Shown piece after piece: positions 52,000 through 63,979 of a stretch of DNA of 64,000 bases. Made by a program: the position numbers and the translations under genes. Where the stretch lies: the NCBI RefSeq assembly GCF_000314895.2, contig NZ_CM001773.1, forward strand, positions 3,064,729 to 3,128,728. The letters run 5' to 3'. A model generated the notes under the pieces. The model was given only the letters and a program-made list of their open reading frames with translations. It was not told the DNA's origin and did not search any database. The number at the start of each line of letters is the position of its first letter. Position 1 is the stretch's first letter. This DNA comes from Providencia sneebia DSM 19967. Its GTDB lineage: Bacteria > Pseudomonadota > Gammaproteobacteria > Enterobacterales > Enterobacteriaceae.

Positions 52000-52956
52000 T
52001 TATTTAGCAGTAATCTCTTCGATTAATTGACAAAATTGCGTTTTCATCCATTGATGGCCTTTATCACGTGCTGTTGATTCATGCCAAGTTAGATAGCAAG
52101 GTCGGGTTGTTGTATTCCAAGGTAACGTAATTGTGCGTAATGACAACAAGTTTGCTGATTGTTCAACCAACCATTTAGGAACAATTGCCACTAAATCAGT
52201 CTGAGCAACAATATTTAGGACACTATTTAAATCAGTACCTTGATAATTAATTGTATGAAATAGATCCGTATTATCATAATATTCTTTACTGAAAGACCCC
52301 ACATTATCCAATGACATTACCGCATGTTTTTCATTCATTAAAACATCATTTGTCACGCTATCAATTATACGTGGGTGATTATTTGCAACAACAAGTATTA
52401 ATTCATCATTAAATAAAACCTGATGTTGATATTCGTTTTTTTCGAATAGATTATAGCTAATAGAGAAGTCAGTCTCTAAATATTTTAATTTATGTTCAAT
52501 GTTATTATCTAAAAAACAATGAATATTTAAATTAATATTAGGTGATACTTTTTTAAACTTTTCAACAATACTAGCTGCCAAGCGAATATCTAGTGGCGAA
52601 CACACTGAAAGATTAAACACTCTTTCACTCAATTTAGGGTCAAATCCTGCACCCGGTAATTCATTATGAACTAATTGAAGTGCTTGTCTAACTGGCCCAA
52701 AAAGCTGTTTTGCTCGAGAGGTTGGCTGTATCCCCCGGCCATAACGAACAAAAAGCTCATCATTAAACATTGATTTTAAACGAGATACTGCATTACTTAC
52801 CGCGGGTTGTGACATACCAAGAATTTGAGCCGCTTTTGTCACGTTTTGCATTTGCATAACAACATCGAAGACTGTCAGTAAATTCAAGTCGACATTTCGC
52901 AAATGGATATCACTATTTTCTTTTTTTGCTAGAGAAATTGTATCAAAATCAGTCAT
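52000..52956 (-). CDS. leuO: LysR-type regulator LeuO
   Basis: LeuO is a LysR-type regulator that counteracts H-NS silencing at many loci and is itself H-NS-repressed in E. coli. The protein is 318 aa (E. coli 314). After about 20 non-conserved residues comes RNVDLNLLTVFDVVMQMQNV and the helix-turn-helix AAQILGMSQPAVSNAVSRLK, then the effector domain. It is divergent from leuLABCD across nearly 700 bp of extremely AT-rich DNA, the same arrangement as in E. coli. The long AT-rich spacer suggests H-NS silencing here too. Confidence 0.95.
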   Translation of the reverse strand: MTDFDTISLAKKENSDIHLRNVDLNLLTVFDVVMQMQNVTKAAQILGMSQPAVSNAVSRLKSMFNDELFVRYGRGIQPTSRAKQLFGPVRQALQLVHNELPGAGFDPKLSERVFNLSVCSPLDIRLAASIVEKFKKVSPNINLNIHCFLDNNIEHKLKYLETDFSISYNLFEKNEYQHQVLFNDELILVVANNHPRIIDSVTNDVLMNEKHAVMSLDNVGSFSKEYYDNTDLFHTINYQGTDLNSVLNIVAQTDLVAIVPKWLVEQSANLLSLRTITLPWNTTTRPCYLTWHESTARDKGHQWMKTQFCQLIEEITAK

Positions 52957-53581
52957 TATTTACTCCAATAAAGGTATTTATCATTTTTTCATTTAATGAA
53001 AGCTAACCCTTTTAATTAAGGTGTTATATATATTCATCAAAAATTATTTTTCAAAAAACTTATCAAGGATAAGTCTTATTATGTTCCCTGCATATATAAA
53101 AACGACACTTAATCAATCATCTATAATTAATAAACAATCTAATAAAGTGAAGGTATTCATCAATATAATAATTCCAATGCATTCATTTAAATCACCTTTG
53201 TCAGTTTCAAAATAATAAAACAATTTTAAAAATAAATCATAATAAATATCATCTCGATTAACTAAACAATCCCATTATAGGATTATTTTTAAATCATTCA
53301 TTTATTTTATAATTAACAAATTAAAAACTATTATTATTTGTTATTTATATTTGCAATATATCACCTGCAAACAATATCCCCCCGCCCTAATGCGCTCAAA
53401 AAAACACCAAAACAATTAACTTATGCTATGCATTTGTCGTATCATTTCATGAAAAGAATTTTACTCCCTCATTTCCTATAAAATATAGGTAAAAACATCA
53501 CTAAAAATTTAGAAATCAGTCACAATCACTAAGTCATGGTGATGATTCAAAATTCGTAAAATAGGTTAAAAAAATCTAAGA
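52957..53581. other. leuO-leuL divergent spacer, extremely AT-rich
   Basis: This 625-bp stretch between leuO and the leu promoter is rich in A/T tracts. It contains short dyads such as CCTATA-AAA-TATAGG (near 53475-53490). A 64-codon frame at 53021-53215 has a GTG start, no ribosome site and an AT-driven composition, and I do not accept it. It is probably an H-NS/LeuO binding region. Confidence 0.55.
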
Positions 53582-53610
53582 TTGACATCAGGGAAAAGAT
53601 CACGTATCAA
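53582..53610 (+). promoter_or_regulatory. Promoter of leuLABCD
   Basis: TTGACA (53582-53587) and TATCAA (53605-53610) are 17 nt apart. The predicted start is near 53617, 36 nt before leuL. Confidence 0.82.
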
Positions 53611-53652
53611 TAAATACAGATTGATTAAACGTAAATTTAAGAGACCGTAACA

Positions 53653-53730
53653 ATGATTAAATTCATCCGCCTACTAAGCCTACTACTACTCGCATCCAAT
53701 ATGCGCGGTATGCTTATGGACGGAAGATAA
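53653..53730 (+). CDS. leuL: leu operon leader peptide
   Basis: A 25-aa frame lies between the promoter and a strong attenuator: MIKFIRLLSLLLLASN, then a Met/Gly/Arg tail. Six of the seven codons in LLSLLLL are leucine, five of them CTA, the rarest leucine codon in enterobacteria, plus one CTC. Scarcity of charged leucyl-tRNA would stall the ribosome here and favour an antiterminator, as known for E. coli leuL, which has four consecutive leucine codons. The sequence is otherwise unlike E. coli LeuL, as is usual for leader peptides. Confidence 0.93.
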   Translation: MIKFIRLLSLLLLASNMRGMLMDGR

Positions 53731-53750
53731 CGAGTTACAGTCCAGAAGAT

Positions 53751-53779
53751 AAAAACCCGCGCTAGCCGCGGGTTTTTTT
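53751..53779 (+). terminator. leu attenuator
   Basis: CCCGCG and CGCGGG form the stem with a 5-nt loop, extended by A5/T5. The T-run is seven long. It lies 20 nt after leuL and 55 nt before leuA: the classic attenuator position. Confidence 0.95.
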
Positions 53780-53833
53780 ATGCCCGCCAGCATCGCAAAA
53801 ATAACAACAAATCACGCATTCGAGGAACACAAC

Positions 53834-56508
<2,675 letters not shown>

Positions 56509-56509
56509 G

Positions 56510-57913
56510 ATGGCTAAGACTTTATATCAAAAATTATACGATGCGCATGTGGTTCGTGAAATCGATAATGAGATACCACTTATCTATATTGATCGCCATT
56601 TGGTGCATGAAGTCACTTCGCCACAAGCTTTTGACGGATTAAGAACCAAAAATCGTCGTTTGCACCAGCCAAGCAAAACCTTTGCAACCATGGATCATAA
56701 CGTTTCCACGCAAACAAAAGATATCAATGCTTGTGGCGATATGGCTCGCATTCAAATGCAAGAATTAATGAAAAATTGCCAAGAATTCGGCGTGACTCTG
56801 TATGATCTTAATCATCCCTATCAAGGTATTGTACATGTGATGGGACCGGAGCAAGGTATTACTTTACCGGGAATGACCATTGTTTGTGGTGATTCACATA
56901 CCGCAACTCATGGCGCTTTTGGTGCTTTGGCATTTGGGATTGGTACCTCTGAAGTTGAACATGTCATGGCGACTCAGACATTAAAACAAGCTCGTGCTAA
57001 AACAATGAAAATTGAAGTCATTGGTAAAGCTCCTGCCGGCATTACAGCAAAAGATATTGTACTTGCCATTATAGGAAAAACAGGAAGTGCTGGTGGTACA
57101 GGTTATATTGTTGAGTTTTGTGGCGAAGCAATTGAAAACCTCAGTATGGAAGGCAGAATGACGGTCTGTAATATGGCCATTGAGTTAGGTGCTAAAGCGG
57201 GCATTATTGCACCGGATGAAACAACATTTGCTTATATGAAAGGTCGCCAATTTGCGCCTAAAGGGCAAGATTGGGATGATGCCGTTGCCTATTGGAAAAC
57301 ATTAAAAACGGATGAAAGCGCTCAATTCGATAAAGTCATTACATTACAAGCAAGTGAAATCGCACCACAAGTGACTTGGGGAACAAACCCCGGACAAGTC
57401 ATTGCAATTAATGAATATATTCCTTCACCAGAGTCATTTAATGATCCTGTAGAAAGAGCCTCTGCTGAAAAAGCATTAGCTTATATGGGATTAGAATCGG
57501 GTATTAAATTATCAGATGTAAAAATTGATAAGGTATTTATTGGTTCTTGTACAAACTCACGAATTGAAGATTTAAGAGCTGCTGCTGCTGTCGCTAAAGG
57601 TAAAAAAGTCGCATCAGGCGTTCAAGCTATTGTTGTTCCGGGTTCTGGTCCCGTAAAAGCACAAGCTGAGCAAGAAGGTTTAGATAAAATCTTTATTGAT
57701 GCAGGCTTCGAGTGGCGCTTACCTGGATGTTCAATGTGCCTTGCAATGAATAATGACCGCTTAAATCCGGGTGAACGTTGTGCATCAACAAGTAACCGTA
57801 ACTTTGAAGGTCGCCAAGGTCGAGCTGGAAGAACGCACTTGGTCAGCCCTGCAATGGCGGCGGCTGCTGCAATCAATGGTCATTTTGCTGATGTTCGTGA
57901 CATTCAGGCCTAA
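56510..57913 (+). CDS. leuC: 3-isopropylmalate dehydratase large subunit
   Basis: LeuC with LeuD isomerises 2-isopropylmalate to 3-isopropylmalate through a [4Fe-4S] cluster. The protein is 467 aa (E. coli 466) from the ATG at 56510, which follows GAAGGAG; the frame is open 23 codons upstream inside leu[11 protein letters not shown] and [20 protein letters not shown] are aconitase-family motifs. Cluster cysteines lie in [15 protein letters not shown] (near 347) and [15 protein letters not shown] (near 407 and 410). It starts 1 nt after leuB and is followed by leuD after 12 nt. Confidence 0.98.
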   Translation: MAKTLYQKLYDAHVVREIDNEIPLIYIDRHLVHEVTSPQAFDGLRTKNRRLHQPSKTFATMDHNVSTQTKDINACGDMARIQMQELMKNCQEFGVTLYDLNHPYQGIVHVMGPEQGITLPGMTIVCGDSHTATHGAFGALAFGIGTSEVEHVMATQTLKQARAKTMKIEVIGKAPAGITAKDIVLAIIGKTGSAGGTGYIVEFCGEAIENLSMEGRMTVCNMAIELGAKAGIIAPDETTFAYMKGRQFAPKGQDWDDAVAYWKTLKTDESAQFDKVITLQASEIAPQVTWGTNPGQVIAINEYIPSPESFNDPVERASAEKALAYMGLESGIKLSDVKIDKVFIGSCTNSRIEDLRAAAAVAKGKKVASGVQAIVVPGSGPVKAQAEQEGLDKIFIDAGFEWRLPGCSMCLAMNNDRLNPGERCASTSNRNFEGRQGRAGRTHLVSPAMAAAAAINGHFADVRDIQA

Positions 57914-57925
57914 AGGAGATAAAAA

Positions 57926-58528
57926 ATGGAAAAGTTAATCACTCATATAGGTATTGTCGCACCTTTAGATGCCGCTAATGTCGATACTGATGCAATTATC
58001 CCAAAACAATTTTTACAAAAAGTCACGCGAACAGGATTTGGTCAGCACTTATTTAATGACTGGCGCTTTCTTGATGATGCAGGGCAACAACCTAATCCTG
58101 ACTTTGTCCTGAATAAACCTGTATTTAAAGGTGCAAGTATATTATTGGCACGTGAAAACTTTGGTTGTGGTTCATCAAGGGAACATGCTCCGTGGGCTTT
58201 AACTGACTTTGGTATCCAAGTTGTGATTGCGCCGAGTTTTGCGGATATTTTTTATAGCAACTCATTCAACAACCAATTATTACCAATTAAATTGAGTGAT
58301 CACGAAGTCGATGAGCTGTTTAACTATGTCAATAGTAATGAAGGTTGCCAATTTATTGTTGACTTGGAACATCAAACCGTTAAAGCGGGTGATAAGACAT
58401 ATCATTTTGAAATTGATAGCTTCCGCCGTCACTGTATGATGAATGGATTAGACAGTATTGGATTGACGCTACAACATGTCGATCAAATTATAGAGTATGA
58501 AAATAAAATCCCCGCTTTCATGAACTGA
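57926..58528 (+). CDS. leuD: 3-isopropylmalate dehydratase small subunit
   Basis: LeuD supplies the swivel domain of isopropylmalate isomerase. The protein is 200 aa (E. coli 201). [19 protein letters not shown] near 18-36 and the substrate-binding [16 protein letters not shown] near 73-88 are both intact. AAGGAG lies 8 nt before the ATG. It is the last gene of leuLABCD, with a hairpin 23 nt downstream. Confidence 0.98.
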   Translation: MEKLITHIGIVAPLDAANVDTDAIIPKQFLQKVTRTGFGQHLFNDWRFLDDAGQQPNPDFVLNKPVFKGASILLARENFGCGSSREHAPWALTDFGIQVVIAPSFADIFYSNSFNNQLLPIKLSDHEVDELFNYVNSNEGCQFIVDLEHQTVKAGDKTYHFEIDSFRRHCMMNGLDSIGLTLQHVDQIIEYENKIPAFMN

Positions 58529-58550
58529 TCTTCAATTAATCTCCATTCTT

Positions 58551-58570
58551 ACGCCTGCGCTTGCAGGCGT
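58551..58570 (+). terminator. Terminator of the leu operon
   Basis: ACGCCTGC and GCAGGCGT form an 8-bp stem with a 4-nt loop, followed by ATCTTTATG, a weak T-run. Confidence 0.8.
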
Positions 58571-58735
58571 ATCTTTATGATAATTCATCCAATCTCCTTG
58601 CTTTCTGTGAGCTTTCTCAAAAAAGCGGAACAATTTATATTTTTATCCGTTTATTGATTGCACTAACTTCCCTATTATTAACACATCACTTTGCTCAATT
58701 GCATGTTGAGATCAAAACACTTTAATAAATACAAG

Positions 58736-58852
58736 AAAAAAGGCCGATAGTGTGGCTATCGGCTGGTATATTACCATTACTCAATAATTGGGGGAGTTAA
58801 CCAGTAAATGGACTGGTTTAACGAGCTACTTACTAAGACCTATTATCACCGG
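58736..58852 (-). ncRNA. sgrS: SgrS small RNA (sugar-phosphate stress)
   Basis: This is the divergent partner of sgrR. On the minus strand the 3' end is a strong terminator, GCCGATAG/CTATCGGC (58743-58763) with six to seven T, the Hfq-binding tail. Just upstream is UUGAGUAAUGGU (58784-58773), which keeps the core of the E. coli ptsG-pairing seed (CUGAGUAUUGGU). Before it is a perfect AACCAGT/ACTGGTT hairpin (near 58798-58817). The 5' end (near 58852) is estimated from the space available and could be off by 20 nt. At about 115 nt it is half the E. coli length and has no room for the SgrT frame. In E. coli, SgrS represses ptsG under glucose-phosphate stress. Confidence 0.8.
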
Positions 58853-58900
58853 ATATCAAAATATAAAAATTGATATGATTGCCAGCGGAGTTCCTCTTTT

Positions 58901-60574
58901 ATGTCTACTTCTCGTTTACAAACCCAATTCGTTCGTCTCTGGCAACATTTCCAAGGACAAGATAGCGAAACGACACTCCAACATATTGCGGATATGTTAT
59001 TTTGTTCGCGGCGTCATGTTCGTACCTTGCTCAATAATATGCAAAAAAATGGTTGGATTAGCTGGCAAGCGGAATCAGGCCGTGGCAAACGTTCAACCCT
59101 TATTTTTCATATTAATGGATTAGAGCTACAACAGGCACAAGCTGAACACTTATTAAAAGAAGAAAGTATTGAAAAATTGGTCGCTTTGGTAGGCGATAAA
59201 GAGACTATCCGCCAAATGGTACTTTCTGAGTTGGAGCGAAGCTATCGGCAAGGTAAAAACCTTCTTCGTATCATTTATTATCGTGATTTCCCTAATTTAA
59301 TGCCGGGAACACCAATGCGGCGCTCTGAAGTCCATTTAATGAGTCAGATATTTAACGGGCTAACCCATATAAATGAGGAAAAAGGGGAAGTTGAAAATGG
59401 TATCGCTCATTACTGGCAAGCTATTAATGAGACACATTGGCGTTTTTATTTGCGACCAGCCATTAATTTTCATCACGGCCGTGAAATGCTTGTCGAAGAT
59501 ATCATTAGCTCATTATTGCGTTTAAAAGAATGTTGGCCATTATTTTCTCATCTTCATTCAGTCTCCTCACCTCGTCCCTATGTGATTGACATTCACTTAA
59601 ATGAACCCGATTTGCAGCTCCCACTGTTACTTGGCAGCCCACATGCCGCAATAATCCCGAAAGAATGGAAAAATATTCCAAGCTTCAATAAGCGGCCGAT
59701 TGGAACAGGACCTTATTTTGTCGAAAAAAATATTCCGCAAAAACTGACAATTACAGCTTTTGATCGGTATTTTGGTTATAGAGCATTGCTGGATGAAGTG
59801 ACGATTTGGGTCGTGCCTGAACTTGCAGAGCAAATGGTGTGCACAACGTTAAAAATGGATAGTGACAATAAGGCAAATGATTCCTTAGAAAGTAGAATGG
59901 AAGAAGGCTGTTATTTTTTATTAATGGATCAGCGCTCAAAAGCATCTCAACGAGATGATGTACGTAAATGGATATGCAGTTTTTTGAATCCGATTACTTT
60001 ATTAGCACACTGTGAATCATTTTATCAGCGGCATTGGGCACCGGCTTACGGGCTTTTGTTACATTGGCACCATTGCCGAATCTTTACTCCTAGCCAAAAA
60101 CCTGCTGATTTACATGAATTAACCATTACATTTTATGATAAACACCATGAGTTTTATGCAATTAGCCAAATAATGAAACAACTCTTAAAAACTCAAGGAG
60201 TTGAACTGATTATTCAAACAGTTGATTATGACCAATGGTTTGAAGGCGCCGTAGAAAGCGATATTTGGCTTGCGACAGTTAACTTTTTTAAACCTCTCGA
60301 ATTCTCAATTTTTGCGACACTATACGAATTGCCGTTATTACGTCGTTGTTTAGGCTCAACACTTTCTGATGAACTCACGTTGTGGCATCAACAAAAATTT
60401 AATGTCGAAGCTTGGTGTGAAAAGCTGGTTGAATCCCAAATATTTCATCCAATATTTCATCATTGGCTTGAATTACAAGGGCAAAAAACAATGAGAGGCG
60501 CGAGAATGAATACCTTTGGTTGGTTTGATTTTCAATCTGCTTGGTTCAAACCCGCTGATGACGCTATCAATTAA
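58901..60574 (+). CDS. sgrR: Sugar-phosphate stress regulator SgrR
   Basis: SgrR activates sgrS during glucose-phosphate stress. The protein is 557 aa (E. coli 551). It has an N-terminal winged helix with TLQHIADMLFCSRRHVRTLL and WISWQAESGRGKRSTL, followed by a solute-binding-protein-like (SBP_bac_5) domain with HWRFYLRPAINFHHGREM near 178 and IGTGPYFVEKN near 267. The C-terminus RGARMNTFGWFDFQSAWF matches E. coli. The start ATG follows a weak GGAG about 9-10 nt upstream. It is divergent from sgrS and their promoters must overlap in about 50 bp. setA is not adjacent. Confidence 0.95.
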   Translation: MSTSRLQTQFVRLWQHFQGQDSETTLQHIADMLFCSRRHVRTLLNNMQKNGWISWQAESGRGKRSTLIFHINGLELQQAQAEHLLKEESIEKLVALVGDKETIRQMVLSELERSYRQGKNLLRIIYYRDFPNLMPGTPMRRSEVHLMSQIFNGLTHINEEKGEVENGIAHYWQAINETHWRFYLRPAINFHHGREMLVEDIISSLLRLKECWPLFSHLHSVSSPRPYVIDIHLNEPDLQLPLLLGSPHAAIIPKEWKNIPSFNKRPIGTGPYFVEKNIPQKLTITAFDRYFGYRALLDEVTIWVVPELAEQMVCTTLKMDSDNKANDSLESRMEEGCYFLLMDQRSKASQRDDVRKWICSFLNPITLLAHCESFYQRHWAPAYGLLLHWHHCRIFTPSQKPADLHELTITFYDKHHEFYAISQIMKQLLKTQGVELIIQTVDYDQWFEGAVESDIWLATVNFFKPLEFSIFATLYELPLLRRCLGSTLSDELTLWHQQKFNVEAWCEKLVESQIFHPIFHHWLELQGQKTMRGARMNTFGWFDFQSAWFKPADDAIN

Positions 60575-61034
60575 GTCTATTAACCTAATTTGTTGTAAGG
60601 GTTTATACCAAACAATAATGCCAATCTGATATTTAATAACATTATTATTGATAAATTACCAATTCCTTTTAAAATAAGCATTAAGTTAAATTTTAACATA
60701 AATATAAAACAATTTTTATTTGACTTAATATTACCTTAACTTAAGTTAGATACCCGTTTAAATATAACCGCTCATATTTAAAATAACAATTAAACTTTAT
60801 AAAATATAATTACAAATACCTTTAAATAAATATTTTTTAAAATTAAACTTATTTTTAACTTGTTAAATTTTAGCTAAATTTATTATTGTGACAAGCCTCA
60901 TACTGTTATTCTGTTTATAAACAATAATGTGATGCATGTATAAAATAATGACAATTCTAATTAAAATATGTGTACAATTGTTATATATATAATAGCAACA
61001 GTTGTACTACATCCTTAATTAAAGGAGTCATAGT
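60575..61034. other. sgrR-tnaC spacer with tna promoter region (460 bp)
   Basis: This region is extremely AT-rich. A 12-bp palindrome TAACTTAAGTTA lies at 60737-60748. Two CRP-like sites and the predicted tna promoter are near the tnaC end (separate entry). I see no further gene. Confidence 0.6.
60887..61007 (+). promoter_or_regulatory. tna promoter region with CRP-like sites
   Basis: TGTGA-N6-TCATA (60887-60902) fits CRP well. TGTGA-N6-TATAA (60928-60943) has one good half-site and is centred about 61-65 bp before a start expected near 61000, the E. coli tna spacing. TATAAT lies at 60988-60993 without a good -35, as for a CRP-dependent promoter. GTACAATTGTT (60972-60982) and AACAGTTGTAC (60997-61007) form a 10-of-11 dyad that brackets the -10. 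Confidence 0.6.
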
Positions 61035-61136
61035 ATGTTTTTATTGAATGAAATGCTGATATCAAGGAGTTTCTTCTATATGAAGAAATGGTTCAATATT
61101 GATATTTCTCTTGCATTCTTTTTCCCTCATAAATAA
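61035..61136 (+). CDS. tnaC: Tryptophanase operon leader peptide TnaC
   Basis: TnaC is a tryptophan-sensing nascent peptide. With free tryptophan it stalls the ribosome at its stop codon and blocks Rho, allowing tnaA transcription. The frame is 33 aa, close to the Proteus vulgaris leader (34 aa) and longer than E. coli TnaC (24). Its second half KKWFNIDISLAFFFPHK keeps the critical Trp, the Asp four residues later, and a Pro near the end; after Pro come His and Lys rather than an immediate stop. AAAGGAG lies 7 nt before the ATG. It lies 93 nt before tnaA. Confidence 0.95.
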   Translation: MFLLNEMLISRSFFYMKKWFNIDISLAFFFPHK

Positions 61137-61153
61137 TCCTTTATTTTTCCCTC

Positions 61154-61171
61154 TAAGTTATCGCTAACTTA
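61154..61171 (+). promoter_or_regulatory. Hairpin in the tnaC-tnaA spacer
   Basis: TAAGTTA and TAACTTA form a 7-bp stem with a 4-nt loop 17 nt after tnaC. The position suits the RNA polymerase pause/Rho region described for tna operons. The function here is inferred. Confidence 0.45.
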
Positions 61172-61229
61172 TTTACAATGAGTTCAGATTTCTATTTTTA
61201 TTATTTAATGAAAAATTAAAGGTATTATC

Positions 61230-62633
61230 ATGGCTAAAAGAATTGTAGAACCGTTCCGTATTAAAATGGTAGAAAATATTCGCATTCCATCAAGAGAAGA
61301 ACGTGAAATAGCACTAAAAGAAGCCGGTTATAACCCATTCTTATTACCAAGCAGCGCGGTTTATATTGATTTATTAACTGACTCAGGTACTAATGCCATG
61401 AGTGATCATCAATGGGCTGCAATGATCACTGGCGATGAAGCTTATGCTGGATCTCGTAACTATTATGATTTACAGAATAAAGTTAAAGAGATGTTTGGCT
61501 ATGAATATACTATTCCGGCTCACCAAGGTCGTGGTGTTGAAAATATGTTGTTCCCTGTATTATTAAAAGTAAAACAGGAACAAGGTGGCGCAAAAAATCC
61601 AGTCTTTATTTCTAACTTCCACTTTGATACTACAGCGGCGCATGTTGAATTAAATGGCTGTAAAGCGATTAATATTGTTACTGAAAAAGCCTACGACTCT
61701 GAAACTTATGATGATTGGAAAGGCAACTTTGATATTCAAAAATTAAAAGATAACATTGCTAAATATGGCGCTGAAAACGTCGTTGCCATTGTTTCAACTG
61801 TCACTTGTAATAGTGCCGGTGGTCAACCGGTTTCAATGGAAAACCTCAAAGAAGTTTATGAAATAGCTAAACAGCACAATATTTTTGTTGTGATGGATTC
61901 AGCGCGTTTCTGCGAAAACGCATATTTTATTAAAGAGCGTGATCCAAAATATAAAGATGCCACTATTAAAGAAATTATCTTTGATATGTACAAATATGCT
62001 GATGCATTAACCATGTCAGCGAAGAAAGACCCGTTATTGAATATTGGTGGATTAGTTGCAATTAAAGATGATGAGCATATCTTTACTTTAGCAAGACAAC
62101 GCTGTGTCCCTATGGAAGGTTTCGTCACTTATGGCGGTTTAGCTGGCCGTGATATGGCGGCGATGGTACAAGGTCTTGAAGAAGGTGCGAATGAAGATTA
62201 TCTCCATTATCGTATTGGTCAAGTAAAATACCTAGGCGATCGCTTACGCGAAGCCGGTATTCCAATTCAATACCCTACGGGTGGTCATGCTGTCTTTGTT
62301 GACTGTAAAAAACTTGTTCCGCAAATCCCTGGTGACCAATTCCCTGCTCAAGCTGTCATCAATGCGCTTTACCTTGAATCCGGTGTTCGTGCTGTTGAAA
62401 TCGGCTCATTCTTATTAGGCCGTGACCCAGAAACCGGTAAACAAAAACATGCAGACATGGAATTTATGCGCTTAACCATCGCAAGACGTGTCTACACTAA
62501 CGACCATATGGATTATATTGCAGATGCATTAATTGGTCTGAAAGATAAATTTGCAACATTAAAAGGCCTTGATTTTGAATATGAGCCACCCGTATTAAGA
62601 CACTTTACTGCTCGATTAAAACCAATTAAATAA
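61230..62633 (+). CDS. tnaA: Tryptophanase
   Basis: TnaA cleaves tryptophan to indole, pyruvate and ammonia with pyridoxal phosphate. It makes the cell indole-positive and feeds indole signalling. The protein is 467 aa, the same length as the Proteus vulgaris enzyme (E. coli 471), and very similar to it throughout. The cofactor lysine is Lys266 in [27 protein letters not shown] near 51-65 and [13 protein letters not shown] near 222-234 are other tyrosine phenol-lyase/tryptophanase family signatures. AAAGG precedes the ATG. Expression should depend on CRP and on TnaC antitermination. Confidence 0.98.
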   Translation: MAKRIVEPFRIKMVENIRIPSREEREIALKEAGYNPFLLPSSAVYIDLLTDSGTNAMSDHQWAAMITGDEAYAGSRNYYDLQNKVKEMFGYEYTIPAHQGRGVENMLFPVLLKVKQEQGGAKNPVFISNFHFDTTAAHVELNGCKAINIVTEKAYDSETYDDWKGNFDIQKLKDNIAKYGAENVVAIVSTVTCNSAGGQPVSMENLKEVYEIAKQHNIFVVMDSARFCENAYFIKERDPKYKDATIKEIIFDMYKYADALTMSAKKDPLLNIGGLVAIKDDEHIFTLARQRCVPMEGFVTYGGLAGRDMAAMVQGLEEGANEDYLHYRIGQVKYLGDRLREAGIPIQYPTGGHAVFVDCKKLVPQIPGDQFPAQAVINALYLESGVRAVEIGSFLLGRDPETGKQKHADMEFMRLTIARRVYTNDHMDYIADALIGLKDKFATLKGLDFEYEPPVLRHFTARLKPIK

Positions 62634-62648
62634 TCAGTAATAATTCAA

Positions 62649-62673
62649 AGGCTCCCGTGCAATGCGGGAGCCT
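62649..62673 (+). promoter_or_regulatory. Strong hairpin between tnaA and tnaB
   Basis: AGGCTCCCG and CGGGAGCCT form a perfect 9-bp stem with a 7-nt loop. The sequence after it (CAACCTT) has no T-run, so it is likely a 3'-end stabiliser or partial terminator that sets the tnaA:tnaB ratio. It ends 25 nt before tnaB. Confidence 0.6.
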
Positions 62674-62698
62674 CAACCTTACTTCTAAGGTAAGTACC

Positions 62699-63946
62699 AT
62701 GAATAATTCGTCAGCGAAGAAAGAACCCTCTATATTTGTAGGGGGCTTTGTGCTCGGTGGCGCCATGATAGGAGCTGGCATGTTTAGTTTGCCAACTATT
62801 ATGGCAGGAGCATGGTTTATAAATTCAATTGTTATTTTATTAGTTGTTTGTTTTTTTATGTTTCACTCAGGGATATATATTCTTGAATGTATATCAAAAT
62901 ACGGTTCAGGCACTAATTACTTTTTTATTTCTAAAGAATTATTACCTAAATGGGCCTGTTACCTTGCCAATGCTGCTTTAATATTTGTTTTATACATTTT
63001 AATTTACGCTTATATATCAGCAGCAGGTTCTGTAATTAAAGAAGCTGCTCATATATACGGTTTTGACATTAATTTAAGGTTAATATTTATTGTCTTTACC
63101 TTGATATTAGGAGCAAGTATTTGGTGGAGTGGTATTGGTGCTAGCCGTCTAACATCAATATTTTTATTAATTAAAATCGTATTATTTATATTGGCTTTCT
63201 CTGGACTATTTTTAATTGTAAAAACTGATCTATTATTTACAGTACCAGGTGGTGGTGGACAAGCATCTCTACTTCCCTTTATCTTTATTATTATCCCTTA
63301 TGCAATTACCTCATTTGGTTATCATGGCAATGTATGTAGCCTTTATAAGCTATATCATGAAAATGAGCGAAAAGTAGTTAAGAGCTGTGTTATTGGCTGT
63401 TTATTAGCATTAGTTCTCTATTTTTTATGGATATTAGGTACAATGGGTAATTTACCAAGAGCGGAGTTTTTAACCATCATTAATAAAGGAGGAAACCTCG
63501 ACGCCTTTATTGAATCTTTATATTCCGTACTTAGTAGCCCACACATTGCAACGTTCTTGTTATGGTTCTCAATTAGTGCTGTGTTCTGTTCTTTCTTAGG
63601 TGTTGCGATTGGTTTATTTGACTACATTTTAGCATCTTTGAATTTTCAAGATAATAGCTCAGGACGTATGAAATCTGCATTATTATGTTTCTTACCTCCT
63701 TTAATACTTTGCATGTTATTCCCTAATGGTTTTTTAATTGCAATTGCTTATGCAGGGATGGCAGCATGTATATGGGCAATTATCTGCCCTGCTATTATGG
63801 CGCTTAAAGTCAGAGAACGTTTCCCAGATTCTCGATTTAAAGTCTGGGGAGGCAAAGGATTAATATACGCTGTAATTGCATTTGGTGTTGTCGGTATCAT
63901 TTGCCAATTACTTGCTCAATTTAATTTACTACCAATATACCGTTAA
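62699..63946 (+). CDS. tnaB: Tryptophan permease TnaB (HAAAP family)
   Basis: This inner-membrane, aromatic-amino-acid transporter is expected to import tryptophan for TnaA. The protein is 415 aa, equal to E. coli TnaB, from the ATG at 62699. The frame opens 14 codons earlier at a GTG inside the upstream hairpin, which I reject. Eleven hydrophobic segments are visible. Family stretches are GGAMIGAGMFSLPTIMAGAW near 18-37, FVLYILIYAYISAAG near 100, SFGYHGNVCSLYK near 200, and FLGVAIGLFDYILA near 305. Position after tnaA supports TnaB rather than Mtr or TyrP, which share the fold. Confidence 0.9.
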   Translation: MNNSSAKKEPSIFVGGFVLGGAMIGAGMFSLPTIMAGAWFINSIVILLVVCFFMFHSGIYILECISKYGSGTNYFFISKELLPKWACYLANAALIFVLYILIYAYISAAGSVIKEAAHIYGFDINLRLIFIVFTLILGASIWWSGIGASRLTSIFLLIKIVLFILAFSGLFLIVKTDLLFTVPGGGGQASLLPFIFIIIPYAITSFGYHGNVCSLYKLYHENERKVVKSCVIGCLLALVLYFLWILGTMGNLPRAEFLTIINKGGNLDAFIESLYSVLSSPHIATFLLWFSISAVFCSFLGVAIGLFDYILASLNFQDNSSGRMKSALLCFLPPLILCMLFPNGFLIAIAYAGMAACIWAIICPAIMALKVRERFPDSRFKVWGGKGLIYAVIAFGVVGIICQLLAQFNLLPIYR

Positions 63947-63979
63947 TTTTAACAAAAATATTTTAGCGAACTGTCAAAG

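Noticed and set aside
53021..53215. 64-codon frame in the leuO-leuL spacer
   Set aside because: GTG start, no Shine-Dalgarno sequence, and Ile/Lys/Asn-rich composition expected from AT-rich non-coding DNA.
58736..58763. Hairpin read as the leu operon terminator
   Set aside because: It is 200 nt from leuD, its T-run is on the minus strand, and the seed next to it identifies it as the SgrS terminator. The leu terminator is at 58551-58570.
58788..59123. 111-codon frame overlapping the start of sgrR
   Set aside because: It is out of frame with sgrR and covers the sgrS/sgrR promoters. It has no homology.
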